64,000 nucleotides of DNA from DATFVA01 sp963811905 (GCA_963811905.1 CAWETK010000020.1:1-64000); one strand, 5' to 3'. Positions 9,868-17,540 are shown, counted from the first letter of the stretch. Made by a program: numbers and translations. Notes: generated by a model not told the origin, from the letters alone.

Positions 9868-10893
9868 CTATTTGGTTGTTTCATCCCGGAATAAATATTC
9901 CATTAAAACTTTATCCTGATCATATACATCATCTCTGAAATTTACTTCACCGTTATCATCAACCCAGGCTGTGTTGTAATCAACGAACACGGGAATCTTT
10001 TCATCAAGTACGACTTCGGTTGTCTTCCCGAAGCTTCTGTTTTTTCTAAGTTCGGCTCTTTTTTTATAGTACCCGGATATCATTGATTTATCATCCGTTT
10101 TCTGACCAATCTCGATTTTCAGGTAATCAATATTCCACTCAGAATTATTCTTTAAAAGAAAGTCTGCAAACATCAGGGGCTTCTCAACTCTTATACAGCC
10201 ATGACTTACTGCCCTGTTCGACAAAGAAAATGGTGCCCTCGAAGGAGTATCGTGAAGATAAATACCGAAAGGGTTTTTGAACATAAATTTTATTCTGCCA
10301 AGAGCATTACCTGCACCGGGATCCTGAATAATTCTATAAGGAATATCACTGGAAGCTAATTCTCTTAAATTGATATCTTTATAAGATATCTCAGCCCCGT
10401 CCCTGTATACTTTGAAATTTTTGTTGGGAAGATAACTCGAATCCTTCCTGATTCCTGCCAGAATTTCCTCCCTGATGATGTTCGGGGGGACGTTCCAGGT
10501 CGGATTGAGAATTATATCGGAAATCTCACCATACATACAGGGAGTTTCCCAGTCATCAGGCTTGTCCCATAGCCTCTTTGTTTTTTTATAAACTTTTAAC
10601 CGCTTCTCAAAATCAGCATGTCTTTTTCTTCCCGTACAGACTTTTATACTGAACAACTCCTTTTTATTCTCAACAGCATGCAGCCGGAAATCAGGAATGT
10701 TCACAACAATATATCGTGCAGTATCGGAATAATTAAACCATCTTAACCGTTCCAGATTAATCTCAATTTTCTTAATGTATTCACCGGGCGTAATATTTAA
10801 CTTTCCTATCGTGCCTTTACCCAGCACTCCGTCTTCATTTAATCCATTTAACCTTTGAAATCTTTTTACTGGTTCCAGAAGAAGAAGAATCAT
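9868..10893 (-). CDS. L,D-transpeptidase, C-terminal catalytic fragment, copy 2
   Basis: This is the downstream part of the second transpeptidase gene after a +1 frameshift. It keeps the peptidoglycan-binding-like stretch and the whole YkuD domain with HDTPS and SHGCIR. The extra base lies in the repetitive tract at about 10876-10890 (ccagaagaagaagaatc against ccaaaagaagagaatc in copy 1). The apparent start (MILLLLEPVKRF) is created by the shift and has no signal peptide. Read without the indel it joins the fragment at 10835-11698 to give a full-length lipoprotein enzyme. Confidence 0.8.
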   Translation of the reverse strand: MILLLLEPVKRFQRLNGLNEDGVLGKGTIGKLNITPGEYIKKIEINLERLRWFNYSDTARYIVVNIPDFRLHAVENKKELFSIKVCTGRKRHADFEKRLKVYKKTKRLWDKPDDWETPCMYGEISDIILNPTWNVPPNIIREEILAGIRKDSSYLPNKNFKVYRDGAEISYKDINLRELASSDIPYRIIQDPGAGNALGRIKFMFKNPFGIYLHDTPSRAPFSLSNRAVSHGCIRVEKPLMFADFLLKNNSEWNIDYLKIEIGQKTDDKSMISGYYKKRAELRKNRSFGKTTEVVLDEKIPVFVDYNTAWVDDNGEVNFRDDVYDQDKVLMEYLFRDETTK

Positions 10894-11698
10894 AAACGGA
10901 AAGGTCTTTCATCTTAACCATGGAAGAATCTAAAAAACCGAGATTAATTAACCGGTCTGCAATAAGCTTAATATCCGGACAGCTATCTCCTGGTTCTATT
11001 TTTGTTTTTATGACAGGAATAACTTCCCATTTAAGGTTTTTATATGCCTTAAAACGTTCCAAAGCTGCCTGCAGTCTTTTATAACTTTTACTCTTTGGCT
11101 GAATATCGCGCAGGTATTGAACAATATTATCTTTTCTGAGAGGTTCAAAAAGATCTCTTTTCGATGAATCCGGAACAGGAAGATAATAGCTTTCGGGGAA
11201 AAGCTCTTTTGGATTAACTACTCCATATCTCATATGCCAGGCATATTTTAAAATAGCATCCGCTAAAAATATTTCTGAATTCGCAAGCAGAGTTAATCTG
11301 TCCGGAATATTTACGGTATCATTAATTGAATTATAAAAATCTGAAGTTATTAAACCTAAATGATATTGTTCCGGGTCTAAACCATGCCAGGCAGCGTTTT
11401 CAAAAATGGTAAGGATCGAATCGATAAAACTCTTCTCTTCATAACTTTTTAAGAAAACAGGGTGAAAATTTCTTCCGCCATAGAAGTTTTTTAATGTATC
11501 AAGGTATTCGAATGAAGAGTCCCTTAAGGAGTTCCCATCATTAAATCCGCTCTCTATTGCATTATAGTATTCAGATCCATTGAATTTTAATATTTCATTC
11601 AATCCCGGTTTTACTTCCGGTATTTTCTGTGAACAGCCGGATAGTAAAAACAAAATTAATCCGGGGATTATTGATAACCTTGCCAATAATAAGTTCAT
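10835..11698 (-). CDS. L,D-transpeptidase, N-terminal lipoprotein fragment, copy 2
   Basis: From the ATG at 11698 the product begins MNLLLARLSIIPGLILFLLSGCS, a lipoprotein signal peptide with lipobox LSGC. It continues through the YcbB-like N-terminal region and then runs into a frameshifted tail (SSSSGTSKKISK) and a stop. An upstream in-frame ATG at 11755 would add 19 residues and bury the signal peptide, so 11698 is preferred. The fragment lacks the catalytic domain and would be a non-catalytic lipoprotein if the frame break is real. Confidence 0.8.
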   Translation of the reverse strand: MNLLLARLSIIPGLILFLLSGCSQKIPEVKPGLNEILKFNGSEYYNAIESGFNDGNSLRDSSFEYLDTLKNFYGGRNFHPVFLKSYEEKSFIDSILTIFENAAWHGLDPEQYHLGLITSDFYNSINDTVNIPDRLTLLANSEIFLADAILKYAWHMRYGVVNPKELFPESYYLPVPDSSKRDLFEPLRKDNIVQYLRDIQPKSKSYKRLQAALERFKAYKNLKWEVIPVIKTKIEPGDSCPDIKLIADRLINLGFLDSSMVKMKDLSVYDSSSSGTSKKISKVKWIK

Positions 11699-11872
11699 CG
11701 GTTTAGAGATCTGAATAGCTTTCTTAAAGATTTGATTATTAATTCTGCAAGCCAAACTAAATAAATATTACACTAAGTGAAATTAGTAAAATATTATTGA
11801 TTATTTATTGATTATTTTCTCAGTTTAACAAAACATCTCACCCCGTTTGAACCGCCTTGCATATTAAAACTC

Positions 11873-11923
11873 AAAAACGATTCGGTTCCGAATAGACATT
11901 CATAGTTACGTATATACCCCCCC
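11873..11923 (+). repeat. Dispersed intergenic repeat, copy a
   Basis: The segment reads aaaaacgat, tcggttccgaa, tagacatt and ends in tatacccccc. A close relative lies at 12913-12951 in the same orientation (aaaaacgat, caggttccgaa, aagacatt, tataccccc), missing about nine bases in the middle. The two copies flank the gene at 12253-12846. No protein is encoded; the function is unknown. Confidence 0.6.
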
Positions 11924-11926
11924 GCT

Positions 11927-12149
11927 CATGAGTGGGAAAGTACCTGTCCACCTGTACTGGGGGCCAAAATATCGTGAATATAGCTTATAAATGAAGAAAA
12001 CCAGGGACAGGTGGATTTTTTTTACCTGTCTTTCACCTGTCCAAATTGATTACCAATCGACTAAAATAAGAAAATTATTTAGAATATTGAACGAAAGATT
12101 TAAGTTTTCTGAAGAATGAGAAAAAATATATTCCGCTGTCAGGACAGCG
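11927..12149. repeat. Cluster of palindromes in a 415-base gap
   Basis: The gap 11838-12252 has no gene. It holds a palindrome centred on CTCATGAG (11927-11942), direct copies of ACCTGTCC/ACCTGT (11942-11955), a 9-bp inverted repeat GGACAGGTG (12005-12013)/CACCTGTCC (12034-12042) with a T8 run between the arms, and CGCTGTC-AG-GACAGCG (12134-12149). These could be operators, terminator-like hairpins or REP-like elements. Confidence 0.5.
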
Positions 12150-12252
12150 TTGAACAAATGACTTAATTAAAAATGCTGTCTTGTCTCTTTAGCGGGAAAG
12201 ATATAAGTTTATCAAAGATAAATACATAAATTGATAAGTTATCACAGGAATA

Positions 12253-12846
12253 TTGTTGATTAACTGCTTTTTACGATATAACCCGGTGGTTTTTATTTTA
12301 TTCCTGATATATTTCTCCGCCTTCGCTCAAATTCAGGCACAAACAGCATCTTATACCGGAAGAGATGATACTTTACAAAATGGGGAAATTTACGTTCTGG
12401 CATCCGTTGACGATGACGGACAGCTTCATCTTAAAACCAGTAGTTCAAGAGATATTTTTATACAAAAGGATTCAGCACAAACGGAGTTTGATGATATCAG
12501 GATTTCAGATGACGGACGAAAAGTCGGCTGGCTCGCAATGTACGATAATGCTGCAACTTCTTATCCGATTCCTTTGGTGCTTAATATATACTCCCGAGGC
12601 GTGATCCATAAATTCATCGGTATCGGGCTGCCTATTTGGCAATGGGAGTTTACTGCAGATGATAAACAGATAACCTATGAACAGGAAACTGTGCATGGCG
12701 GCTGGGGCATCCACTATGAATTAAGAGATATTGACACGGAGCAGTTAGTAGAAATGTACGAACCGGTATATGGTCCGGATAATCAGCCGCTTCCGGTTCA
12801 AAAATATGTTCCGAAGTGGGTAGAGGAACTAAACAATAACAAATAA
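12253..12846 (+). CDS. Small secreted protein of unknown function
   Basis: The 197-residue product starts at TTG and has a signal peptide ending near AFAQIQAQ. The rest is rich in beta-strand-like segments such as IRISDDGRKVGWLAMYD and WEFTADDKQITYEQE, which resemble blades of TolB/WD40-like propellers, but with too few repeats for a full propeller. I do not recognise the family. No upstream gene is close enough for an operon. It is flanked on both sides by copies of the repeat at 11873-11923 and 12913-12951. Confidence 0.7.
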   Translation: MLINCFLRYNPVVFILFLIYFSAFAQIQAQTASYTGRDDTLQNGEIYVLASVDDDGQLHLKTSSSRDIFIQKDSAQTEFDDIRISDDGRKVGWLAMYDNAATSYPIPLVLNIYSRGVIHKFIGIGLPIWQWEFTADDKQITYEQETVHGGWGIHYELRDIDTEQLVEMYEPVYGPDNQPLPVQKYVPKWVEELNNNK

Positions 12847-12912
12847 AAAATTGGTCGATATCGTATTTTGAATCTCTCTGCAAATTTCAATAAAGGGGGG
12901 AATTGTAAGCGC

Positions 12913-12951
12913 AAAAACGATCAGGTTCCGAAAAGACATTTATATACCCCC
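12913..12951 (+). repeat. Dispersed intergenic repeat, copy b
   Basis: This is the second copy of the element described at 11873-11923, shorter by about nine bases in the middle, in the same orientation and just after the small secreted-protein gene. Confidence 0.6.
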
Positions 12952-12952
12952 G

Positions 12953-13012
12953 TCAATCACTCAATCACTCAATCACCCAATCCTCCAATCAGTCAATCAC
13001 TCATTCACCCAA
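12953..13012 (+). repeat. Low-complexity tcaatcac-type repeat
   Basis: About 60 bases consist of irregular 8-base units (tcaatcac, tcaatcac, ccaatcct, tcaatcac, tcattcac) with very few G residues. A related tract of tcaa units is at 20031-20060. It lies immediately before the 3' end of the convergent thioredoxin-like gene. Confidence 0.75.
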
Positions 13013-13025
13013 TTTTTCCTACTGT

Positions 13026-13574
13026 TCACCCTTCATTTATTTTTTGTATCAGGTCTTCAACTTTATTTTTCTTCAATCCTGCAATCCGTTCTGCCGTGCC
13101 ATCTGAATTAATGAACAAAGTAACAGGGACAATTCCTGTCCCGTATTTCCTTCTGAATTGAAATGCAGAATCGATATAATATGGATACTTCAGCGAAGTT
13201 TCTTTCCGGAACTCCTTTATTTCAGCTGTATCCCGACCTGAAAACAAAACTAATACTTGAAGAGCTGTATTTCGTATCCCGGCTTCATATTTTGTCACTA
13301 GTTCTTCGCAGTATGAGCAATCAGAATGTGCATAAATTACCAGTAATTTTCTCCCTCGCCAGTTTTCAAAAGTAACTCTTGTGCCGCTGGAATCCTCGAT
13401 CTCAATTGAATAGTCAGTGCTCTCAAAAAAATCCGGAGAATCTGATTTTGTGGAATCGGCTGCTGCATTATAAGTCTTTGGAATATTTTCATCTTTACCG
13501 GAATTGGTCTTAAGATTGGCTGGATTTAATAAAAGCAGACTAAAGAATGCCAAAAAAATTATATTTGTCCTCAT
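13026..13574 (-). CDS. Secreted thioredoxin-like (TlpA/redoxin) protein
   Basis: The 182-residue product has an N-terminal hydrophobic segment (about 1-20), then a polar linker, then a thioredoxin-fold domain from about residue 50. The active site is SDCSYCEEL (CxxC with Ser-Tyr between the cysteines) and the cis-proline loop is GIVPVT. Such proteins reduce or relay disulfides in the periplasm, often for cytochrome maturation or peroxide defence. The gene stands alone, so its partner cannot be inferred. Confidence 0.8.
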   Translation of the reverse strand: MRTNIIFLAFFSLLLLNPANLKTNSGKDENIPKTYNAAADSTKSDSPDFFESTDYSIEIEDSSGTRVTFENWRGRKLLVIYAHSDCSYCEELVTKYEAGIRNTALQVLVLFSGRDTAEIKEFRKETSLKYPYYIDSAFQFRRKYGTGIVPVTLFINSDGTAERIAGLKKNKVEDLIQKINEG

Positions 13575-13770
13575 TAAAATATCAATAGAAATTAAGTATG
13601 CGTTTTAATTTATTTTAATCACACTTCAATTCAAATAAAAATTAATTGTCACTAAATGATTCGAATAATCAGTGCTGCTCAAATGAATCGACCAAATTAT
13701 GTTTAAATAAGCAAATCATTTACGTTTGTACGGGTTATTTTATGAGATTATCAAAACCTGTCGGTAAAAT

Positions 13771-14382
13771 ATGGATGAAAATAAAACGCACTGGTACGAC
13801 GGATGGTTCTATGATAAAATAATTGCTCCTAATCAGGATAGATTATTCGGACAAATAATAACTATCATCGAACCGGACTCCAAAGTAATTGATGTTGGTT
13901 GTGGAACGGGACGCTTTCCTTTTTTCATATCAGAAAAATGCAAATCGGTTCTGGGAATAGATATTTCAAAAAGAAATATCGATAGAGCAAATCGAAACCT
14001 GGCACAAAACCCTTCAGGTAAAATTACTTTTCAGCATACCTCATTATATCACCTGCTCTCAAAAGAGCATTTTGATTATGCAGTGTCAACTTATGTTATT
14101 CATGAAATTGATGAACCTGAAAGAATTAATTTTTTAAAGGATATGTCCCGGATAGCTGATAATGTAATTATCGGTGATTATCTCTATCCCGGCAGAACAG
14201 GGTTGTGGAATATATTAAATGAAGCAGTTGAGTTTGCAGCCGGACGAAATCATTATAATAATTATAAAAATTATATGGCAAATGGCGGAATCAAAAAGCT
14301 TGCATCTCTTGCCGGTTTAAAATTAATTGCTGAATACAAAGATCAGCCGCTTACAAGTCACCTTGTTGTGTTATCAGCATAA
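13771..14382 (+). CDS. Class I SAM-dependent methyltransferase
   Basis: The 203-residue protein has the glycine-rich SAM motif VIDVGCGTGRFPFF near residues 35-50, an acidic motif II (GIDISKRNID) and the later FDYAVSTYVIHEIDEPER segment typical of Methyltransf_11/25 proteins. The substrate is unknown. No signal peptide is present, so it acts in the cytoplasm. It is a single gene with more than 500 non-coding bases after it. Confidence 0.82.
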   Translation: MDENKTHWYDGWFYDKIIAPNQDRLFGQIITIIEPDSKVIDVGCGTGRFPFFISEKCKSVLGIDISKRNIDRANRNLAQNPSGKITFQHTSLYHLLSKEHFDYAVSTYVIHEIDEPERINFLKDMSRIADNVIIGDYLYPGRTGLWNILNEAVEFAAGRNHYNNYKNYMANGGIKKLASLAGLKLIAEYKDQPLTSHLVVLSA

Positions 14383-14853
14383 TCATTATTTAAAAAATTA
14401 ACAGCCGCTTTAGCTATATTATTGGGATTATTCCTTATTATATAAAGCTTGACAATGCACTAGAAGTTAAATAAGAATAGACAGAGAATTTGATAGGCTT
14501 ATAAGGCTGAAGTAATTATTAGATTAGTTTGGATGCTTCTGTTGATCCTAAAATCAAAGTTTAAAGAAGCAGAGGGTATTATTTTTTCAATCAGACCTGA
14601 CTTGAACTTAATGATGCCGGAAACAGGCTCCGGGAGTTGTTCCAAAAAAATTAGGAACCAGCCTCAAAATAGCTCACCCTTAAAGTATGATTAATAGGTG
14701 TATTCTGAATAGTTGATCATTATATTGGTACAGATTTCACAATTATGTCATTTTTCGGCTGTTTTACTATATATATACCCATATATTGGCACAAACTTAT
14801 CAATTAGCCTCGTTAAGTTTATGGCCAAATATTAACTATATATTGAAATAAAA
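14383..14853. other. Non-coding AT-rich region upstream of the hip operon
   Basis: No gene is visible. The right half has palindromic sites that resemble the one next to the hipB start: TATATTGGTAC around 14721-14731 and CCATATATTGG at 14779-14789. The left part shows only AT-rich sequence. Confidence 0.5.
14779..14789. promoter_or_regulatory. Operator-like palindrome for HipB
   Basis: CCATATATTGG is a nearly perfect inverted repeat. Very similar sequences are at 14721-14731 (half site) and 14897-14907. HipB-type antitoxins bind palindromes upstream of their own operon, so these are candidate autoregulatory sites. Confidence 0.45.
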
Positions 14854-14882
14854 TTGACAAATACAATTTAAATAAGTACTTT
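14854..14882 (+). promoter_or_regulatory. Candidate hip promoter
   Basis: TTGACA at 14854-14859 matches the consensus -35. With a 17-base spacer the -10 would be TACTTT (14877-14882), a weak match. The implied start near 14889 puts the third operator just downstream, where repressor binding would block transcription. Confidence 0.4.
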
Positions 14883-14896
14883 TGGTAAATTATTAC

Positions 14897-14907
14897 CCAT
14901 ATAATGG
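14897..14907. promoter_or_regulatory. Operator-like palindrome overlapping the hipB leader
   Basis: CCATATAATGG is an inverted repeat (CCAT-ATA-ATGG) ending 9 bases before the hipB ATG. It is the best-formed of the three related sites and would sit over the translation-start region as well as the promoter-proximal DNA. Confidence 0.5.
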
Positions 14908-14916
14908 TATGGCGTT

Positions 14917-15117
14917 ATGAAGATAGAAGAATTAGGTAAACTAATAAAGCATAGAAGAAAGGTATTGGGACTAACTATCAGGGAATTAGCAGATCTTACG
15001 GCTATGTCCAAGACAACCATTTCTCAAATCGAACGTGGTACTAGAAATCCAACCTTTGAGGTGCTGCAGAATATTTTTCAATATCTCAATTTAGAAATAA
15101 AAGTGGAAGTAAAATAA
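14917..15117 (+). CDS. hipB: HipB-like helix-turn-helix antitoxin
   Basis: The 66-residue product is almost entirely an HTH_3 (Cro/CI) domain: MKIEELGKLIKHRRKVLG, then TIRELADLTAMSKTTISQIERG with the recognition helix, then NPTFEVLQNIFQYLN. It lacks the C-terminal tail found in E. coli HipB. It is the first gene of a three-gene operon with a HipS-like and a HipT-like product, 14 bases before the next start. It probably represses the operon through the upstream palindromes. No Shine-Dalgarno sequence is evident. Confidence 0.85.
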   Translation: MKIEELGKLIKHRRKVLGLTIRELADLTAMSKTTISQIERGTRNPTFEVLQNIFQYLNLEIKVEVK

Positions 15118-15131
15118 GTGAATACTAAAAG

Positions 15132-15476
15132 ATGAAGATAGGAAATAAATTGGAAGTCATGTATAAAGGAAACATTAAAGCTGGAGAACTCTGGGTTGAC
15201 GATAATGGTTATCATTTTGAATATGATATTGCCTTTATTGAAAACGATACCACACGGCCAATTTCGGTTAATATGCCTAAGGATCAAAAAACTTATCATT
15301 CGAAAGAATTATTTCACTACTTCAAATCCATTCTTAGCGAGGGTGAGAACCGGAAACAAATTTGTAAGGCATTAAGAATTGATCCTGATGATGACTGGAG
15401 CTTACTGGTATTAACCTGTCAATATGATACAATTGGAGCAATAACTGTAAAAGACATGGAACATGGCACAATGTAA
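15132..15476 (+). CDS. hipS: HipS-like protein (stand-alone HipA N-terminal subdomain)
   Basis: The 114-residue product matches only the small N-terminal subdomain 1 (Couple_hipA) of HipA kinases: EVMYKGNIKAGELWVDDNGYHFEYD, then a segment equivalent to PISVNMPKD..YHSKELFHYFKSILSEGENRKQI. In three-gene HipBST systems this part is a separate protein and acts as the antitoxin to the kinase (established for E. coli O127; here inferred). Its last 14 bases overlap the start of the kinase gene, indicating coupled translation. Confidence 0.8.
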   Translation: MKIGNKLEVMYKGNIKAGELWVDDNGYHFEYDIAFIENDTTRPISVNMPKDQKTYHSKELFHYFKSILSEGENRKQICKALRIDPDDDWSLLVLTCQYDTIGAITVKDMEHGTM

Positions 15477-16347
15477 CGGATGTCTTAAAGATGATACAAA
15501 AGGATTTTGTTCTTCTTGTGAGACAATTTTATTTGACCGCTCGAAGGTCAGTCCTCAGCTCAAATTCAATTGGGAGGATATTTCAAAAAGAATTGATGGA
15601 CTGCCGATGGGATTTAGTATCTCCGGCGTTCAACGAAAAGGATTTATTGGTAAACCCAGGGGGATTGAGTTAGTTCCCAAAATGGATGTAAATGAAAAAT
15701 CTCAGTATATCATAAAACCCATGCTGTCCAGGTTTGATCTGCCCGACCAGTCACCTGCAAATGAACATGTAACAATGCAGATGGCCAAACAACTATTCGG
15801 CATCAAAATAGCCGAATGCGCTTTTCTTAACTTTGCCAATGGAACTCCGGCATATATAACCAGACGCTTTGACTATGCTGATAATGGTAATAAATTGAAT
15901 CAGGAGGATTTCTCATCAGTTCTTCAGGCTGCGCATAAATATAAATCAAAAACTTACCAGGATGTTGGGGAGTGGCTTAGTCCGTTAAATAGAGTTGATT
16001 TCCTTCGTATTTTGATATTCAATTTCATCACAGGCAATGGAGATGTTCATTTGAAAAACATTTCACTGTTAGAAACCACCGACGGAGATATGATGTTGTC
16101 ACCTTCTTATGATTTAATGAATACAAGAATTCATGTTGCGGATAATTTACTGGCGTTGAATCTATTTAAAGAATTTGAACAAACGAGTTTGCCGTTAGGG
16201 GAAAGATATAATTATATGAGTGATGATTTTGTTGAATTTGGAAAGCGTTTGAAGATTAGGGAAGCTATCATTACGAAAATTGTCGGCTCATTTAATGATA
16301 AAGAAGGTGAGATATTGGCAATGATTGATAAAGTCATTTTTATCTGA
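15463..16347 (+). CDS. hipT: HipT-like Ser/Thr kinase toxin (HipA C-terminal family)
   Basis: The 294-residue protein is a HipA-family kinase lacking subdomain 1. Visible motifs are SGVQRKGF (Gly-rich/P-loop region), QYIIKP (ATP-contacting Lys), NEHVTMQMAK, RRFDYA, the catalytic loop NFITGNGDVHLKN (Asp and Asn) and SPSYDLMNT (metal-binding Asp). The N-terminus carries a CNGC...CSSC four-cysteine knuckle that may bind zinc. Known HipA/HipT kinases phosphorylate aminoacyl-tRNA synthetases (GltX or TrpS) and stop growth; the target here is unknown. All kinase residues I can check are present, so it looks active. Confidence 0.85.
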   Translation: MAQCNGCLKDDTKGFCSSCETILFDRSKVSPQLKFNWEDISKRIDGLPMGFSISGVQRKGFIGKPRGIELVPKMDVNEKSQYIIKPMLSRFDLPDQSPANEHVTMQMAKQLFGIKIAECAFLNFANGTPAYITRRFDYADNGNKLNQEDFSSVLQAAHKYKSKTYQDVGEWLSPLNRVDFLRILIFNFITGNGDVHLKNISLLETTDGDMMLSPSYDLMNTRIHVADNLLALNLFKEFEQTSLPLGERYNYMSDDFVEFGKRLKIREAIITKIVGSFNDKEGEILAMIDKVIFI

Positions 16348-16433
16348 CAATGCTAAGCATTTGTACAAAGCTAATGTTAGTTGAAAATTATAGATTGTTT
16401 AGACAACAGCGCTGAATAAGAACTGCAGATTCC

Positions 16434-16874
16434 TCAAATCTTCCCTATGTCTTCATTCCATAACCCGGGATTATCACGAATAAATGATTTCATTAATTGG
16501 AAGCATTCATCACTGTCTGCTATTGTCAACTCTACTCCGCGGGAGATTAAATAGTCTTCAGGACCTGAAAATGTACGGTTCTCACCTATAATCACTTTTG
16601 GAATTCCATACAGCAGTATTGCCCCGCTGCACATATCGCAGGGGGAAAGGGTAGTGTAAAGTACTGCCCGTTTGTAGTCTGCAGGCTTTAGCCGTCCGGC
16701 ATTTTCAAGACAGTCCATCTCTGCATGCAGGACAGCACTTCCTTTCTGTACTCTCCTGTTGTGCCCCCTTCCGGTAATCTTATTCTCAATTACCAGCACT
16801 GAACCGATGGGTATTCCGCCTTCGGCAAGTCCCATCTTTGCTTCCTCTATCGCAGACTCCATAAATTTGTCCAT
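16434..16874 (-). CDS. Cytosine deaminase, yeast FCY1 type
   Basis: The 146-residue protein belongs to the zinc CMP/dCMP deaminase fold, with HAEMDCLEN (zinc His and catalytic Glu) and TTLSPCDMCSGAI (two zinc Cys). It resembles yeast cytosine deaminase beyond the core: GRGHNRRVQKGSAVLHAE, LYTTLSPCDMC, YGIPKVIIGEN and the terminal LWNEDIG match the fungal enzyme's corresponding segments, as recalled from memory. The predicted reaction is cytosine to uracil and ammonia in pyrimidine salvage. It is a stand-alone gene. Guanine deaminase or tRNA deaminase is less likely given the C-terminal segment. Confidence 0.85.
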   Translation of the reverse strand: MDKFMESAIEEAKMGLAEGGIPIGSVLVIENKITGRGHNRRVQKGSAVLHAEMDCLENAGRLKPADYKRAVLYTTLSPCDMCSGAILLYGIPKVIIGENRTFSGPEDYLISRGVELTIADSDECFQLMKSFIRDNPGLWNEDIGKI

Positions 16875-16931
16875 AGTGAATCCAATATATCAATTAAAAT
16901 ATTTCAATGAATACTTCTTAACAGCCGGGCT

Positions 16932-17540
16932 TTAATTGAATGTGTAAGTTTTCTCAACCCAGTGTTCTTCATTTTTTCCGCTGACCATTGCAGGCTCCCA
17001 TCTTGAACTGTATGCTGCTTTTATTATTTCAGTAAGACAATCAGTGCAGTCAAGTGAATTGAATAGTACCCGGTGATCAACAACCCTCCCGTCCTCATTA
17101 ATCTTTAGCGAAAGCCGGACTTGTCCGTTGAATTTATCGAACCCGCCTGCCGGCACTACTTCATATATTAGCCGTGGTGCGGTGGCTGTCAGCTTTGCGC
17201 TATGCTGATCCGGGAGCAGTGCTGAAGTATTATCTTCCTGATCACTTAAGTTTGTATATAACCTGACGTCATCCAGAGGTTCTGGGGTCTCTATGTTATC
17301 GGCAATGCGGATAGCAGGAGTTTCAGGCTTATGAATCTGCCGGGGTGAACTCTGAATAGTTACAGGAACTTCATCAATGAGGACTGCCGGTTCCCGGAAT
17401 AAAATATTTCTGCCAGGTGCGGATTCTTTTGGTGAAAATACAAATGCGGATATTATCACTGCTTCACTGATGATTATAGAAATAAGCATGTTTCTTTTGT
17501 AATGTATATTTCTGCCCGTTAACAATTTATTTATCTCCAT
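16932..17540 (-). CDS. TonB-like C-terminal domain protein
   Basis: The 202-residue product has one N-terminal membrane helix (NMLISIIISEAVIISAFVF), a polar periplasmic linker (about 45-130) and a TonB-type C-terminal domain (FNGQVRLSLKINEDGRVVDHRVLFNSLDCTDCLTEIIKAAYSSRWEPA). This is the architecture of a TonB energy transducer, although the linker is not strongly Pro-rich. Its start overlaps the stop of the GWxTD gene by 10 bases, so the two are co-translated. A two-cysteine CTDC motif inside the domain is unusual. Confidence 0.75.
   Translation of the reverse strand: MEINKLLTGRNIHYKRNMLISIIISEAVIISAFVFSPKESAPGRNILFREPAVLIDEVPVTIQSSPRQIHKPETPAIRIADNIETPEPLDDVRLYTNLSDQEDNTSALLPDQHSAKLTATAPRLIYEVVPAGGFDKFNGQVRLSLKINEDGRVVDHRVLFNSLDCTDCLTEIIKAAYSSRWEPAMVSGKNEEHWVEKTYTFN

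Larger units (their letters stand above)
6048..11837. repeat. Tandem duplication, copy 2 (right unit)
   Basis: This is the second copy of the block at 1-5771, in direct orientation. Homology starts at tcttgataaagg (6048) and ends after cagtttaacaaaacatc (about 11837). Most of the few small indels lie in the YCF48 gene, the transpeptidase gene and the right-hand AT-rich end. Here the YCF48 gene is intact, while the transpeptidase gene carries an extra base. Confidence 0.95.

Noticed and set aside
1..11837. Composite transposon or IS-mediated duplication
   Set aside because: No transposase, terminal inverted repeats or target duplications are visible at the unit edges.
14383..16347. Prophage or genomic island around the hip genes
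   Set aside because: There is no integrase, tRNA attachment site or phage gene; the operon appears alone.
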